A stretch of 64,000 nucleotides of DNA from Prorocentrum cordatum (GCA_963575745.1 CAUYUJ010014171.1:796186-860185), one strand, 5' to 3'; shown: positions 21,690 through 33,095, numbered from the stretch's first letter. Notes: generated by a model from the sequence alone, not told the origin. Program-made: numbers and translations.

Positions 21690-22280
21690 GTGCCCAGAGA
21701 AAACAAGAACCCCACTTAGGATGTGGGGAACAATCACAAATAAGTTACATTTTGAACGTGTTCCGTTCGGCCCCCCGGGGATTTTCCAGATTTGGGCCCC
21801 GGCGGGACTTTCGAGGTGCACAGAAGCGCTGGGCGCAAATGTTTGCCATGCGCTGTGATGCATGCGTCTCCTGTGGTGTGCAGAAGCACCGCATTGTACA
21901 CAGGCGCTGTGGTGCACACGGGTGTTGTCGTGTACACAGGCATTGTGGTGTACACGGCACTGTTGTCTAGACAGGCGCTGCGGTGTCCTGGCGAAGGACC
22001 CAACCATATGCAGTTGTGGGTACCGCAAGTGTGAATATTTTCCTCAGTGAAGCTCCCTATGGGGCCACGAAGCGCTGCACTCGGCGGGGGGGAACACATG
22101 CGGGCGGTAGCATTGGGGCCGTCGGTGGAGCTCCCTATGAGGCCACGAAGCGCAGTAATGGGTGGGTGAAAATGCCAACTTGGGTGTGTGGGACGCATGC
22201 GGGCGGTCCCAGCGGGGTTTTCGGCGGAGCTCCCTATGGGGCCACGAAACGCTGTACTGGGTGGGTGCCAAATTTGGTCA
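21690..22280. repeat. Composite dispersed repeat (hairpin, module, 18-bp array, 187-bp copy 2)
   Basis: Order: diverged hairpin CCCCAC/GTGGGG (21710-21728), the TTTGAACGTG...CAAATGTTTGCC module, 18-bp units to about 21990, then the second copy of the 187-bp repeat (21991-22175) and one further satellite unit to about 22270. Confidence 0.8.
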
Positions 22281-22282
22281 CA

Positions 22283-22560
22283 AATCAATTACATATTGAA
22301 TTTGATACGTTCGGCCCCTGGGGGTTTTCGACATTTCGGGCCCCGGCGGGACCTTGGAGGCGCGCGGAAGCGCCGTGGCGCAAATGTTCGCCATACGCTG
22401 TGGTGCACGTTGTTCCTGTGGTCTGCACAGGCATCGGGGTGTACACAGGCGTTGTGGTGCACGCAGAAGCCTCTGGTGCAGCAGCACCTGTGGTGTTCAA
22501 GACCGTTGTGGCGCACGCATTTTCCGTAGTGCTCACAGGCAGTGTGGTGCATTCGTGTTC
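22283..22560. repeat. Third copy of the module plus 18-bp array
   Basis: ATATTGAATTTGATACGTTCG module, GGGCCCCGGCGGGACCTTGG, then 18-bp units of the TGTGGTGCACGC type. Confidence 0.75.
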
Positions 22561-22564
22561 AATA

Positions 22565-23560
22565 AATAGTGTACACAAGACTTCGCGGCTATCACATCCC
22601 GCGTATTCACATGCGAGCTGTCCTGACATCCCTAGGCATTCTCAGACGGCGCCCGCATCGTCGCAGCACCACTAGTAGCATCGCGGCAGCATCGTTGGCA
22701 GCTGTAGGGGCCGCAGCACCGGTGCGCGGGAGCATATGCAGGGCTGCCCACAGCACGAAGGTTAGGTTATCGGCCGGCCCCCTACCCCCCCCCGAGAACC
22801 CGGGTGGTCGCCGATTCCCCAAAAATGGTTTCTTACAAGGACAAGCAATGCAGGCGATGAAGCGGGGGTGGGAGAAGGAGGAACGCCGCGGCCGAATCTG
22901 CGCGCCGCCTTTGGTTCCGCCTCCTCCTCCTCCCCTTCTCCTCCTCCTCCCACCTCCCTGGCTCCAGTGGTGCCCGATTCGTCTCGAACGGCCACCAGAG
23001 GCCCGAGTTATGGCCCGAAAGCCAAAAGACGAGGGTCATTCGGGACGGACGACATCGGGGGGATTGGGGAATGTGGGGTGCTGAAGCAGCATCGGCCCCG
23101 CCACCAAGCGCCTTCCTCGACTGGGCGCCTTCAGCGCTGGAATGCGCCAGGAAAGCGAGCTGCACATGCAATCGATCCGCTACCCCCTCTTGCTGTTCCC
23201 CCCCTTCTTCGTCTGATCCGATCCCCTCCCGCTCCTCCTAGCTAGCCATTCGGCGGGGCCGGAGGCGGCGGCTCGGCCCAAACGTTTCTTCTACCTGCGT
23301 TTCGGTCTCCAGGGGTTAGTCTGCGGGCCCCGGGCAAACGATCCTGGGCAAGAGCACGGCCCTGTGGAAGGGGTCGAGAGCGCTGTGGGGCCCACGGCTT
23401 TCACAATTCCATTCGAAAGAAGTCTGGGGTCCACGGGGAGGGGGAGGCCTCTGCCTCGCTCATGAACACGGGCCCCCCGCCCATCCGTAGCCAGTTTCGC
23501 TCAAGCGACGACAGAATTGGCTGCGCGCTGTGGCTGCGCGCTGTGGCTGCGCGCCCCGCG
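22565..23560. other. No gene recognised
   Basis: Two short imperfect direct repeats (GCTGTGGCTGCGCGC, near 23526 and 23540) precede the small ORF. Longer ORFs of 110-125 codons here lack any recognisable domain. Confidence 0.45.
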
Positions 23561-23563
23561 GCC

Positions 23564-23812
23564 ATGGCAGATCCTCGCCTGAGCAGCCCGCCTGGCCGCC
23601 GCCAGGAGGACGTCCTCGGGCAGGAGACCCCCAGCGAGGTGGAGATGACCCGCCGCCTGCACGCCCTGGCCGACGAGCTCCAGGGGCAGGTGCGCCTGGT
23701 GAGGCGGCACGGCGCTGGAGCGGACCTCGCGCTGGCCTTGAAAGAGGCCCGCGCCACGGCCGCGCGGCTCCGGGACCTGATGGCCGAGGCCCGCGCTGTT
23801 CAGGGGCCCTGA
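23564..23812 (+). CDS. Small hypothetical protein, 82 aa
   Basis: I do not recognise the family. The frame starts at an ATG in a strong context (GCCATGG) and ends with TGA. Composition looks genuinely coding: strong third-position G/C bias, and an amphipathic helical pattern with EVEMTRRLHALADELQG, then ADLALALKEARATAARL. There are no Cys residues, signal peptide or membrane segment. The frame is open for 34 codons upstream of this ATG, so it may instead be the last exon of a longer gene. No partner gene is adjacent. It could be a coiled-coil or DNA-associated small protein, but that is only a guess from helix propensity. Confidence 0.45.
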   Translation: MADPRLSSPPGRRQEDVLGQETPSEVEMTRRLHALADELQGQVRLVRRHGAGADLALALKEARATAARLRDLMAEARAVQGP

Positions 23813-24780
23813 TGGGCGAGGTGATGCCTGGACGCTCGGACGTGCTACGATATACGCGCGGCGCGGCGATTGCGTCGCCGGATCCGAGCTGCTCCATGCC
23901 GTGAGCGCCCCCGCGGGGGCTCATTTGGGTCGCGCTGGTGCAGTACCCGTCCCTTCGCTGCATCTCTGCTCTCTCCACCTCCCCGACCTTGTCTTGACCT
24001 AAGAGGTCACTCGAAGCCTCCTCCCTTGGGGCGCGCCCGGCCATCCCCGTGTATAAGAGACCAGCGAGCCGCGGGCCACGCCATGTGAGCAGAGGCCCGC
24101 CGGAGGGTCCGAGCGGCAGGAGAAGAAAAACAAATCGACACGAGGCCCCCACCCCCCGACCGCCCCCCCCCGGCCTTGCAGAGCGGGTCTGGGAAACCAG
24201 CGCTATGGCGTGGAGAATGTAGGCGTCTGGGCGACCCCCCGAGCTCCGATGCATCGAGCCAAACAACAACACATGTTTTTTGTTGTGTGTGTGCGTGTGT
24301 GTGTGTTCCTCATTTGTTTGCCATTTTCGGCCTCCGGGGCCGCTGTTTGGCTCCAGTACTGTTCAGAGGCGATGTGGGACGAAAGGCTGCTGGCCAGGAA
24401 TGGGTCGAGAGTTCCAGGGACCCGCACTGAAAATACAGGATATCGGAGGTGTGGTTCCGGACTCGCTCCAAGTTGCGGGCTGTTTCGATCGGGTTATCTG
24501 GGACACCTCGGCCTCGGTCAACCAAGCGGCGTGGGCGACTTGTCCTATCATGTTCGAAACGTCCGTCCTCTCCTGCAGGGAGGCGACGAGAAGGTTTAAC
24601 TACGTTGTGCGTCCCAGCGTTTTGGCTGAGCGGTCATCTGTGGGCTACCTTCGAAAGCCATTCCAGGCCTTCGAGGATCGAAGGAGTCGGCATCCCTTCT
24701 TCGGCGGAAGGCCAGCGAAGGGCCAGCGGGCGCAAAGCGGGGGCCTGCTCCGCTGGCGGGAGCCAGTGGAAGTAAATCAG
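23813..24780. other. No gene recognised
   Basis: Includes a GTGT tract at 24284-24306. One frame of 193 codons (24280-24861) starts inside that tract and has no known domain. Confidence 0.45.
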
Positions 24781-24925
24781 GGGCAACGTTCGGGGGGCAC
24801 AGGCTCATGGGGGATGCACCGATCCTCAATCGCCCATTCATCGCCGATGGGGTCCCGATAGCCTACCCCGCCCAGGAACGTGAGGATTCGTTGTCGGGGG
24901 CTGTCGCCGATCTATCGTAGGTGCA
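24781..24925 (+). repeat. Dispersed ~140-bp repeat, copy 1
   Basis: GGGCAACGTT...GGGCTCATGG-GGATGCA-CGAT...CAATCGCCCAT...CCCGATAGCC aligns by eye with 34790-34935 in the same orientation (roughly three quarters of positions match). The second copy sits just upstream of the GH81 coding exon. Confidence 0.7.
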
Positions 24926-24929
24926 CCTC

Positions 24930-26160
24930 CGATCCCAAGTCAATATTCCCCCCCCCCTGAGCCGCTACCCCCTGCCTATCGCCCCTCTGGTACAAGATGA
25001 GTTCCCAGTGGGTGTCAGACTTTTTCGATTCTTCGTTTCTGGAGTAGGGCATGGGGCGCGCGCGCTGGAGCGGACCTGCTGCTGACGCTGACGCTGTTGG
25101 CTCTATCGATCTGAACGCAGCCCTCCGCCCCCCCTTCCCCCATCCACCCCCAGGGGCGGTCGTTCCCGGCAGGGGGGGTGGTATCAAGCCAGTGATGCAG
25201 AAGCAGAAGTAGAGCTAAAAGGAACCGCGAAGGGCGAGGAGGACCCTCCAGGGGGGCGGAGTAGCTACATTCCCCGACAGTCCTTGGGGCGGGGGTGATA
25301 ACGACAAAGCGGCGACGACAGAGGGCTGCCTGCGACTAAAATTGTTTAGAGGCCGAGGAGGGGGAGTAGTGGGGCGAGGTGGCTGGCAGAGTGGCTGCGC
25401 TGAGGCGAAAAGTGGAGTGGCCTAGTGGCAGCAGGCGGTGGAAAGCAAGGGTGGTCGAGTGGGGGCTGGGCTGCAGTGGCCGTTCAGGCGGGAGTGGCTG
25501 CGTCACGTCCGCGCCCCCACCACGCCCGCCCATGACCCATGGCCCCCTCTCTGATTTGGGGTTGAGTGTACGCCAGCCTGTGGGTGGATCTGGCTGTACA
25601 CTCCTCTCTCATCACTGCCCAGTTCCACCCCCCTCCTTCACTACTGGCGGCCGAGAGTGGCGTACGGAGCTGAGTGCTGAGCTGAGTAGCTAAGTGGGAT
25701 GGCGGAGAAGTGGGGTGGGAGGGGGCGGCTGGTATGGGGAACGTTCCCAAGCTTGGCCCGAAACAGAAGTGCAAGGAGGCGGCAGAAGAGGGGAGGTTCA
25801 CCTGGCGAGGTACGGTAAGCAAGGCAATAATGTTTCAGAGGCTGAAGGTGGCGGTAGCGTGCAGGCTGGTGGTCACGCCCGCCCTGGCCCTAGCCAGGGG
25901 GGGCGTTCGTTCCCTCGCAAGCCCCATCCTGTTCACCCCCCTCCCCTGCACTATGGCGGCTGAGAGTGAGATGCGGAGCCGAGTGCGGAGCTGAGGGCTG
26001 GCAAAAGTGGAATTGCAGGCAGGGAGGTTCGATAGGTTGAAGGAGGCAGGTTGTGGGCCACGGCCGCACTGGCCCTGGCCAGAGGCGGCCGGTGGCTCGT
26101 ATTCCATCCTGCCTGTGTCGCGCCGAGAGTAGAGGTACCGTGGCTGCGTGCCGTCTGGGG
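24930..26160. other. No gene recognised; degenerate ~300-bp duplication
   Basis: The stretch CC(A/T)GTTC-ACCCCCCTCC...CTATGGCGGC-GAGAGTG...GAGCTGAG occurs at about 25619-25690 and again at about 25928-25995, with flanks also partly related. Confidence 0.5.
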
Positions 26161-26168
26161 CGTGGTCA

Positions 26169-26170
<2 letters not shown>

Positions 26171-26209
<39 letters not shown>
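26171..26209. repeat. (CTG)13 microsatellite
   Basis: Uninterrupted TGCTGC tract of about 39 bp. Confidence 0.95.
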
Positions 26210-26231
26210 CTGGTGCCGGTGAGTGCTTACT

Positions 26232-28065
26232 GAGTGGAGAAAGGAGGGTGCCGAGGTATAGGTGAATGGAGTGAAGACAGCTGGACTGCGTGTTGGGAGC
26301 CCGTCGCGGTTGGAACAACATTGGCAACAGGTAGAGAAGTGACGCGTTTGACAGGCCTCCTCATGGGCAGGCTCTGTCGTAGGCCTCTGAGGGTGGTGTC
26401 AGCCTCGTTGCCAGGAGGGGTTGTTTGCAAGGGTGTATGCAGTGGCACCTCGAGGATGCTGGCCCGTGCCACGGGCCTGCGCGCTGCATATTGGCGAGGA
26501 ATTGTGGGTGCCCGACATCTCCATAGTGGTGGGGCGCGTAAGCCGTTGTAGTATCGCGCTTCCGTCGGGAGGGGGGTGACTGGCTGCTGGCAGTTCCCCA
26601 GCAGCTGGAGTAGGTGGCGTCTGCGCGTCGTGTCGGTAGTCGAGGTGCGCGTCCGCCGTGGCGGTTTCGATCGTGTCGTTGAAGCAGTGGTATTGGTCGC
26701 CGTAGGTCTGATTATCGTCGTCTTTGTAGTCATCTCCCTCCGCCATGTCCGCTATGAGGATTGGGTAGTGGGGATTGTGCAGGCTGGTGTTGCGGGGTCG
26801 ATGTGTCTGTCATTGATGATCCGCCGCGCTGCCCGATTGTGGCCCCAATTTGCGCCACTCTGGTAGAGGTGGATGTCGGCGTCCTGTGGCAGGTCGGCAG
26901 GGGATGTGGTTCCCCTCGGGCACCTGCCGTCGGAGATGCTGCGTACCCACTCCGTCGATGATGGCGTAGTCGTTGGGTCCGTTGGGGTGGGCAAGCGCTG
27001 CTCGGTGTCTGCTCCCGTATGGTTAGCGTGCTGCGTGCCAGTCGCAAAGTAACGTTGTGTGTCGCTCCGCTGCCGGTGTTACTCTGCTGCGTTGCTGTCA
27101 GGGTTGGTAGCGGTGCCTTCGGAATGGCTTCCGTGGTGTCGGCTGGTGTGGGTCCTTGCGTGTCGTGTTCGTTTTCGCTTCCAGTTTGGTCGTATTAGGT
27201 CTGTTTGTTGTCGGTGCCGCCGTGAGACGGCAGTGGGTACTTCACGAGGTTGTTGAGCTGGAGCATCATGTTCCTGGCAATCTGAATCTGGGTGTCCGTT
27301 GTCTCGAACGGGATTTGGTCGCTGACCAGACTGTCTGTCTCTTCTAGCCGCGAATCGGTCATTTTGTCGTCGGTGGCCATCTGCCTCGCGGTGGGAACCT
27401 CTCTGGCGTTGTTGTTCGTGTGGTGGTTGGCTTTCAGTTCGCGGATGCTGCCCTGGATGATGCGGTACATGCTCTCCTTGACGTCGTTGTCCGCTGAGAC
27501 GGTTTGGAGATTGGCAATCAGGCTTGCAGCCTTCTGCTTTGACGTGGCCGCTGGCCCCTTAGAGGGCGGTGCTTGTAAAGCACATGCTGTTTTGCGGTCT
27601 TTGGAATCGCCTTGGCCGGGGGTGGCATCGTCTCTTGTACGTGGAGGAGGGCCTTGGCGTGCTCCTGTGGCGCAGTGCCTGGTATGGCCGTTGGTGTGGG
27701 GGCCCTTAGGCATTTGCAGGCGGTGCTGCAGGGCACGCTGGCCGAGTTTTCTGCTGTCTCCTAGCGGCTGCGCCAAGTTGGATTATGGTGTTGGGCTGTC
27801 GATTGCCTTGGTTATGCCCGCAGAAGTTTATCGGCCGTACGGTAGCTGCAGTCTCAGTGTTGCTTTCGTTCCTGAATTTGATAACTCCTGCAGTGGTAGT
27901 TGATAGTGCAGTGATACAGAGGTTTACGCCACATCCGCCGGCCCTCGAATTAGGTCTTTCGTGGGCCTTGCTTGTGCGACTGCTTGCTCACCTGGGGGTG
28001 TTGTTGGGGCGACCATCTGGGTCTGTTCCTGAGGTTTCGTGGGGCTGCGTGATCGCCATGGACAA
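26232..28065 (-). pseudogene. Unrecognised coding-like block, minus strand, broken frames
   Basis: Several consecutive minus-strand frames have a composition unlike random GC-rich DNA (rich in Asn, Thr, Asp, Gln, Lys). In transcription order they are: a possible start at about 28060 (MAITQPHETSGTDPDG), a 193-codon frame at 27195-27776 with ASLIANLQTVSADNDVKES and ARNMMLQLNNLVKY, then 26752-26994 with SGANWGHNRAARRIINDR, and 26399-26746 starting MAEGDDYKDDDNQTYGD. No domain is recognised. The frames are split by stops and may be exons or a decayed gene. The hydrophobic plus-strand ORF at 27292-27903 is probably its shadow. It has the same strand and style as the retrogene at 33-34 kb, so the two may once have been one unit. 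Confidence 0.4.
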
Positions 28066-28132
28066 GCCCCATGCGCAGCAGTGAATTTGAGTTTCTGCGG
28101 GCCAATCCTTGGTTTCTCTCCTCAGTTTTTTA

Positions 28133-28275
28133 CCCAACCATCCTGTGGTGTTGGGTCCTCGTTTTGAAGAGACAGCGCCCCGCGTCCCACCCACTCACTC
28201 ACTCACTCACTCACTCACTCCTCCTCCTCCTCCTCCTCCTCCTCCTCCTCCTCCTCCTCCTCCTCACTCGACACT
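28133..28275. repeat. Hairpin module (copy C, inverted) with ACTC and CTC microsatellites
   Basis: Hairpin stem CCCAAC / GTTGGG (28133-28138 and 28150-28155), then the reverse complement of the conserved CTTCAAAACGA and GGACGCGGGG blocks, (ACTC)n, and (CTC)n to about 28265. It sits directly 5' of the plus-strand LINE fragment. Confidence 0.85.
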
Positions 28276-28617
28276 TCCGTGCACGCACGAGACGCTCTGC
28301 GGGTTGAAGGTCGTTCTGTACTGCTACGTCATGCGCCCACCTTCCAGCAGTGGACGGCGGGAGTGCACAAAGCTGTTCTCGAAAAAGAAATCGCTGCTGC
28401 TGCGTCTGCTTCCTCATCCTCGGCTGCTGCTTCCAGAACGGTTTGTTCTTCCTCGCTGTTACGAGCTATGGAACGGAAGGCTGCGATCTGGGCTCCGTTC
28501 TCGAAGCGTTTGGTGCTCTCTACTGTTGCTGGTCCTGAAAGGCCGGTCTCGTCCCCCGAGGGTCGGCATCATACGCTGTGTGATGATTGAACGCTTGTCT
28601 TCTCGGTGAAACCCCCT

Positions 28618-30250
28618 GCCGAGCTGTCGACACAGGCTTATCTGGATCGTTTTCTGAAGTCTGGGAAAGATCTCCAGGTAGACGTCCCAATGGTCCCGCT
28701 CTTCAGGAAAGTTGCCAAGCGTGCTAAGCACTCGACGCCAGGCGTGGATGGATTGCCGTATGCGGCGTAGGCTGCGATCGACTTTGGCCCCCACATGCTG
28801 GCCATTATGTTTAACTGGTTGTGTCAGGGTCAGGCTCTGTTCGATGCTGCCAGCGTCACCCTGCAGGTCTTCCTCCCCAAGGGCTCCGAGGCCTGACACT
28901 GCGGGTGGGGCCCGTGAGAGGTATCCTGATCGTGTTCGGGTACTGGGTCTTCGGAATACTGACATGCAGACTTTGAGCTCGGTCGTGAATAACATATGGA
29001 AGCCAGTGGTGGACTATGTGGCCCCAGAATCCCAACGGGGTTTTACTACGGGTCGCAACCCCGGTTATCATATTCTTGAACTTGACGCACTGGGTCGCGC
29101 CGCCTCTCAGCATCCTCTTGCCCGAAACAAATTCCCGATTCTGCTCGGCTTCGATTACGGCCAAGCCTTCCCCAGCCTCTCCCAGGCCTTCCTCATGCAG
29201 CTCGTAGGCGCCATGGGCCTCTGTGAGGCGCTCCTCTCCTTCATTGGGTTCCTGTGCGAAACTGTTCAAGGGGTTGTTGCTGATGGGGGCGTTGTACTGG
29301 AAGTTTTCTGGCTTAGATCTAGGATTCTACAAGGATGTGGGCTCTCGGGGTCCCTGTCTGCTCTAGCCTCTGCGCCGATGCTCCAGGACCTTGAGGAGCA
29401 CTTGGAGGTGGTGGGGAAAGGACTGGGGCGTGCGTTCGCTGACGATTTGGGGGTGGTCTTGTTCAAGTTTGCGTTTGTTCAGATCGTCTTCGAGGTCCTT
29501 AAGATTATGAAGTTGATTGCGGGGCTCTCTCTATTAAGATCGGTGAGTGCACCGTGGTACCCCTTGTGGGCTCGATCGCTGAGGCTCTCCGAGGCGAGGT
29601 TCGAGCTCTACTGGGTCAGCATGTTCCTGAATGGGTAGGGTTCGGCATTGAAGGATGCATGCTTTATCTCGGCATCCGGCTCGGGCCCAGTGCCACCGAG
29701 GAACGGTGCTGGCGTGATCCCCTCGCCAAAGTCCGCACAAGACGCCGCGTGCTCAGCCGCCCAGGTGCGGCTAGCAGTGTCAATTCTGTTCTGTACCGTA
29801 CACGTGTTCATTCGGTTCTGACTGATGTTGCCCAGTTTGTCCCGATGCCACCAAATTTCCTGGCGTTCGAGAGGGGCGTCGCCTCGCAGGTCTTGCGGTG
29901 CCCGCTCAGCATGTTTAGCAATGAGGCAATCCCCGAGTTCCAGTGTTGGGGCGGGCCACGGTTGCCCTCGTGGGCTGTTCGCGCTGCTGCTGCCCTGCTT
30001 CGGGCCGCGGGCGTCACTTTCCGCGACTTCTCGACCTGCCTCGACCTGATGAGGGCCAGTGTGATGAGCTGGCGGCAGGGCGTTGCTGACGGACACTTTG
30101 ATAAAGTACCACTCTCTGCCACCAGACTCCCTTGCATCCAAAGTTTCGGGAGGCGCCCGCTTTCGTTGAGAACCTCGATGGTCCACTGCGTAAATCGACC
30201 GACGACTGGACGGTGGCCGCTCGAACTTCTCTCAACGACGAGCTAACCTG
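28618..30250 (+). pseudogene. LINE reverse transcriptase, frameshifted
   Basis: The N-terminal RT part reads ELSTQAYLDRFLKSGKD and then KHSTPGVDGLPYAA, followed by an in-frame TAG and FLPKGSEA. The frame then changes near 28885 to that of 28712-29638, giving GFTTGRNPGYHI, motif A LLGFDYGQAFPSL, motif B ILQGCGLSGSLSALA and motif C AFADDLGVVL, so both catalytic aspartates are retained. Thumb and connection regions continue in the frame of 29554-30246 (YLGIRLGPSATEE). RT would copy element RNA at a nicked target. At least three frame changes mean this copy cannot make the full protein. Confidence 0.8.
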
Positions 30251-31850
30251 CACTGACCGACGACCTCGGCCTCAACGCGCGGTGGCTGCCACTCTTTCTG
30301 GTCTCCTCACCTCCGAGCGCGCGCTGAGCCGAGCCATCGAAAAACCCCTGAGCACGGTCCTGTGTGACTACGAGCCCTTTCTACACCGTGTCCACTGGGA
30401 TGAGATTCGGGAGCTCGTGCGCCTCCCCCCGCAGAGCTGGGCCATGGCTGCGATCAGGACTTGGAACAGTGGTTGGTTGACGTCTGCCCGCGTAGTCCAT
30501 CCTGACGGCCAAGTTCGCTGCCGCTTTGGACGCCGCCGACCTGATCGGCTCTCGCGCTATCTGGTGTGCCCGCGCTTACTTCAAGCTACGGGTCGAGCTC
30601 TTCATCGGTGCTTGCCCGATTCGCTGCCGGCGCGCCTGGGCCTCACAGAGCCCAAGCCAGAGAGATTTGAGGAGATGCATGTGGCCTACCAGACCTTCAA
30701 CTTGACCAGGGAGCGCGGCGGCATCATTGCCCCCAGAACGCTATCCTCGCTGGCGGCCGCTGCTACTCGGTCTCTTCGGCTTTCTCGTTCCGCGCGGGCA
30801 CTGCAGAAGATCGAGCCCCCGCGGTTGATTATCGTCTCCACGCGCATCGAGAATATCTCGTCATCGACCGACTTTAGCACTTCGTCCAGTTCCAGCTCCT
30901 CTTCGGCGTCGGTGCCAGGCGGCGACTCGAATGGTGTACCAGCTGGGTGTCCTGGAAGTGGTGTACCTGCTGGGAGTCCTGCACCTGGTGCACCAGCTGG
31001 GTGTCCTGCTAGTGGTATACCAGCTTAGTGCCCTGCAAGTGGCGTCCCAGCTGGGTGTCCCGCCAATGGTGTACCAGCTAGGTGTCCTGAAATTGGTGTA
31101 CCTGCTCGGTGCCCTGCTCGTGGTGTACCAGCTGGGTGTCCTGCTACGGGTGTGCTAGCTGGGTATCGGCCGCGTTCAGTGATTGATGAGGCGTCTCAGG
31201 AGTTTGCCAACCAGTGCCAGGCCGCGATCCGATATCTCTTCCAAGATGGGGGGGCTACTGGGTGGTCTGCCGCGTCTTCCGCGTCTCCTCCAGTGGCGTG
31301 CTCTCCGTGGGCGTCGCTGTTGAGCGGATCAGGAGTTGGGGGCGCCCTCAGATCGCCCCACAATGAGCCCTGCGCGAGTCAAAGCCATGTGCTATCGTCT
31401 AGTGATCGCTTGTCTCCCCACGGGCCTGAGCACCCGTTGTCGCGCGAAGCTCAAGGCGATATGCTCGAGGGCGTGTCTGTGCAATTGTCCTCTCGTTGTC
31501 CGCCCACTCTGTTGTTTCCCACGCTTCCATTGATTGCGTCTGTTCCCGCGCGCGTAATGCCGTCGAGGCGGATTTTCTCCATTCGTTCTGTACCTAGTAC
31601 TCCACATGTTTTGTCTCAGCCTTCACGTGTAGCATATTCGCTGCCCACGCATATTCTTGTCCACCGCTCTCCCTCGTGTTCTTCGCTCCCGATGGCTTCT
31701 GCGGATGCTGCTGCTGCTGCTGCTCCCCGCCCGCTTCCCTCCGCCGTCGTCGCCCCCGGCCCTTCGCGCGATGTAAAATCGGCTGCGCTGGTCGCGGCCC
31801 TCGACCCGTCGCTGGGCGCGAAGGGCGCGCCTGGCGCCCCGCCGCAGTAG
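30132..31850 (+). pseudogene. LINE ORF2 C-terminus with 9-aa tandem repeat
   Basis: The frame carries WDEIRELVRLPPQSWAMAA, then a finger-like region RCRFGRRRPDRLSRYLVCP, and a Ser-rich stretch running into a 9-residue repeat (GVPAGCP-x-x). A TAG at 31026-31028 interrupts the frame within the repeats, but the same frame then stays open to 31850, giving a tail with VIDEASQEFANQCQAAIRYL and an Ala/Pro-rich end. In LINEs this region usually holds a zinc finger that helps target priming. The single stop plus preserved phase suggests fairly recent decay. Function of the repeat is unknown. Confidence 0.6.
30930..31165 (+). repeat. 27-bp minisatellite in LINE coding frame, about 8.5 copies
   Basis: Perfectly spaced 27-bp units (TGGTGTACCAGCTGGGTGTC plus 7 variable bases). 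Translated in frame they give [S/N/P]GVPAGCP[x] 9-mers. Confidence 0.95.
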
Positions 31851-31889
31851 GTGGGGGACACGCGGCCCCCCTGCGTTCGTCTCCTCCTC

Positions 31890-33095
31890 CTCCTCCTCCT
31901 CTCGCACGCTTCGTGGCCCCAAAAGGAGCTCCACCGAAGGCCCCATAGGGGAAGTTCGCATGGCGGCCTCGCGTCATGTCGGCACACCCCTCACGCGCTT
32001 CGTGGCCCCATAGGGAGCTCCACCGAAGGCGCCAGTGGCGGCCTCGGGCCATGTCGGCACACCCCTCACACGCTTCGTGGCCCCATAGGGAGCTCCACCT
32101 AAGGCCCCAGAGGGAAAGGTTGCATGGCGGCTTCACTTCACGTCGGCACACCCCTCACACGCTTCGTGGCCCCATAGGGAGCTCCACCTAAGGCCCCAGA
32201 GGGAAAGGTTGCATGGCGGCCCCTGGCCCATTTTGGCACACCCCTCACACGCTTCGTGGCTCCATTGGGAGCTCCACCTAAGGCCCCAGAGGGAAAGGTT
32301 TGCATGGCGGCCCCTGGCCCATTGTGGCACACCCCTCACACGCTTCGTGGCCCCATAGGGAGCCCCACCTGAGGCCCCAGTGGGAAAGTTTGCATGGCGG
32401 CCTAGGCCCATGTCGGCATAACCCTCACACGCTTCGTGGCCCCATAGGGAGCCCCACCTGAGGCCCCAGTGGGAAAGTTTGCATGGCGGCCTAGGCCCAT
32501 GTCGGCACACCCCTCACACGCTTCGTGGCCCCATAAGGAGCTCGAGCTAATGCCCAACGTGGCCCCATAGGGAGCTCCACCGAAGGCGCCAGTGGCAGGG
32601 TTCGCATGGCGGCCCCGGCCCATTTCGGCGCATCCCTCACACAGCTCGTGGCCCCGTGGGAAGTTCCACCGAGGGCGCCAGTGGCAGGGTTCGCATGGCA
32701 GCCCCGGCCCAATTCGGCACACCCACGGCGCGGTTCGTGGCGCCACAAGGAGCTCCACCGAAGGCCCTAGTCGAAGGGTTCGCATGGCAGCCCCGCCCCA
32801 TTTCGGCGCACCCTATACCAGGATCGTTGCCCCATAGGGAACTCCACCGAAGGCGCCAGTGGCAGGGTTCGCGCGGCGGCCCCGGGCCATTTCGGTACAT
32901 CCCTCACGAGGATCGTGGCCCCATAGGGAGCTCCACCTAAGGCCCCAGAGGGAAAGTTCACATGGCGGCCTCGGGCGATTTCGGCACACCCCTCGCGAAG
33001 ATCGTGGCCCCATAGGAGCTCCACCGAAGGCCCGAGTAGCAGGGTTCGCACGGCGGCTTCGGGCCATGTCGGCACACCCCTCACGAGAAGCATTG
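31890..33095 (-). repeat. ~90-bp satellite, inverted member of the 99-bp family
   Basis: The core CGCTTCGTGGCCCCATAGGG is the reverse complement of the core at 18-19 kb. Core positions 31998, 32073, 32162, 32252, 32343, 32432 and 32521 give mostly 89-91-bp steps; the array then diverges to about 33090. On the minus strand it yields the same [10 protein letters not shown] peptide with a 30-residue period. Confidence 0.9.

Larger units (their letters stand above)
28280..31853 (+). mobile_element. Decayed LINE (non-LTR) retrotransposon fragment
   Basis: Contains RT, a C-terminal zinc-finger-like region and a repeat-bearing tail, in LINE order, with no endonuclease domain found upstream, so it is probably 5'-truncated. 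Frameshifts and in-frame stops are present. It is bounded upstream by the hairpin/CTC module and downstream by the inverted satellite. Confidence 0.75.

Noticed and set aside
27292-27903. Hydrophobic 203-codon plus-strand ORF
   Set aside because: Opposite a minus-strand frame of more natural hydrophilic composition; most likely its shadow.
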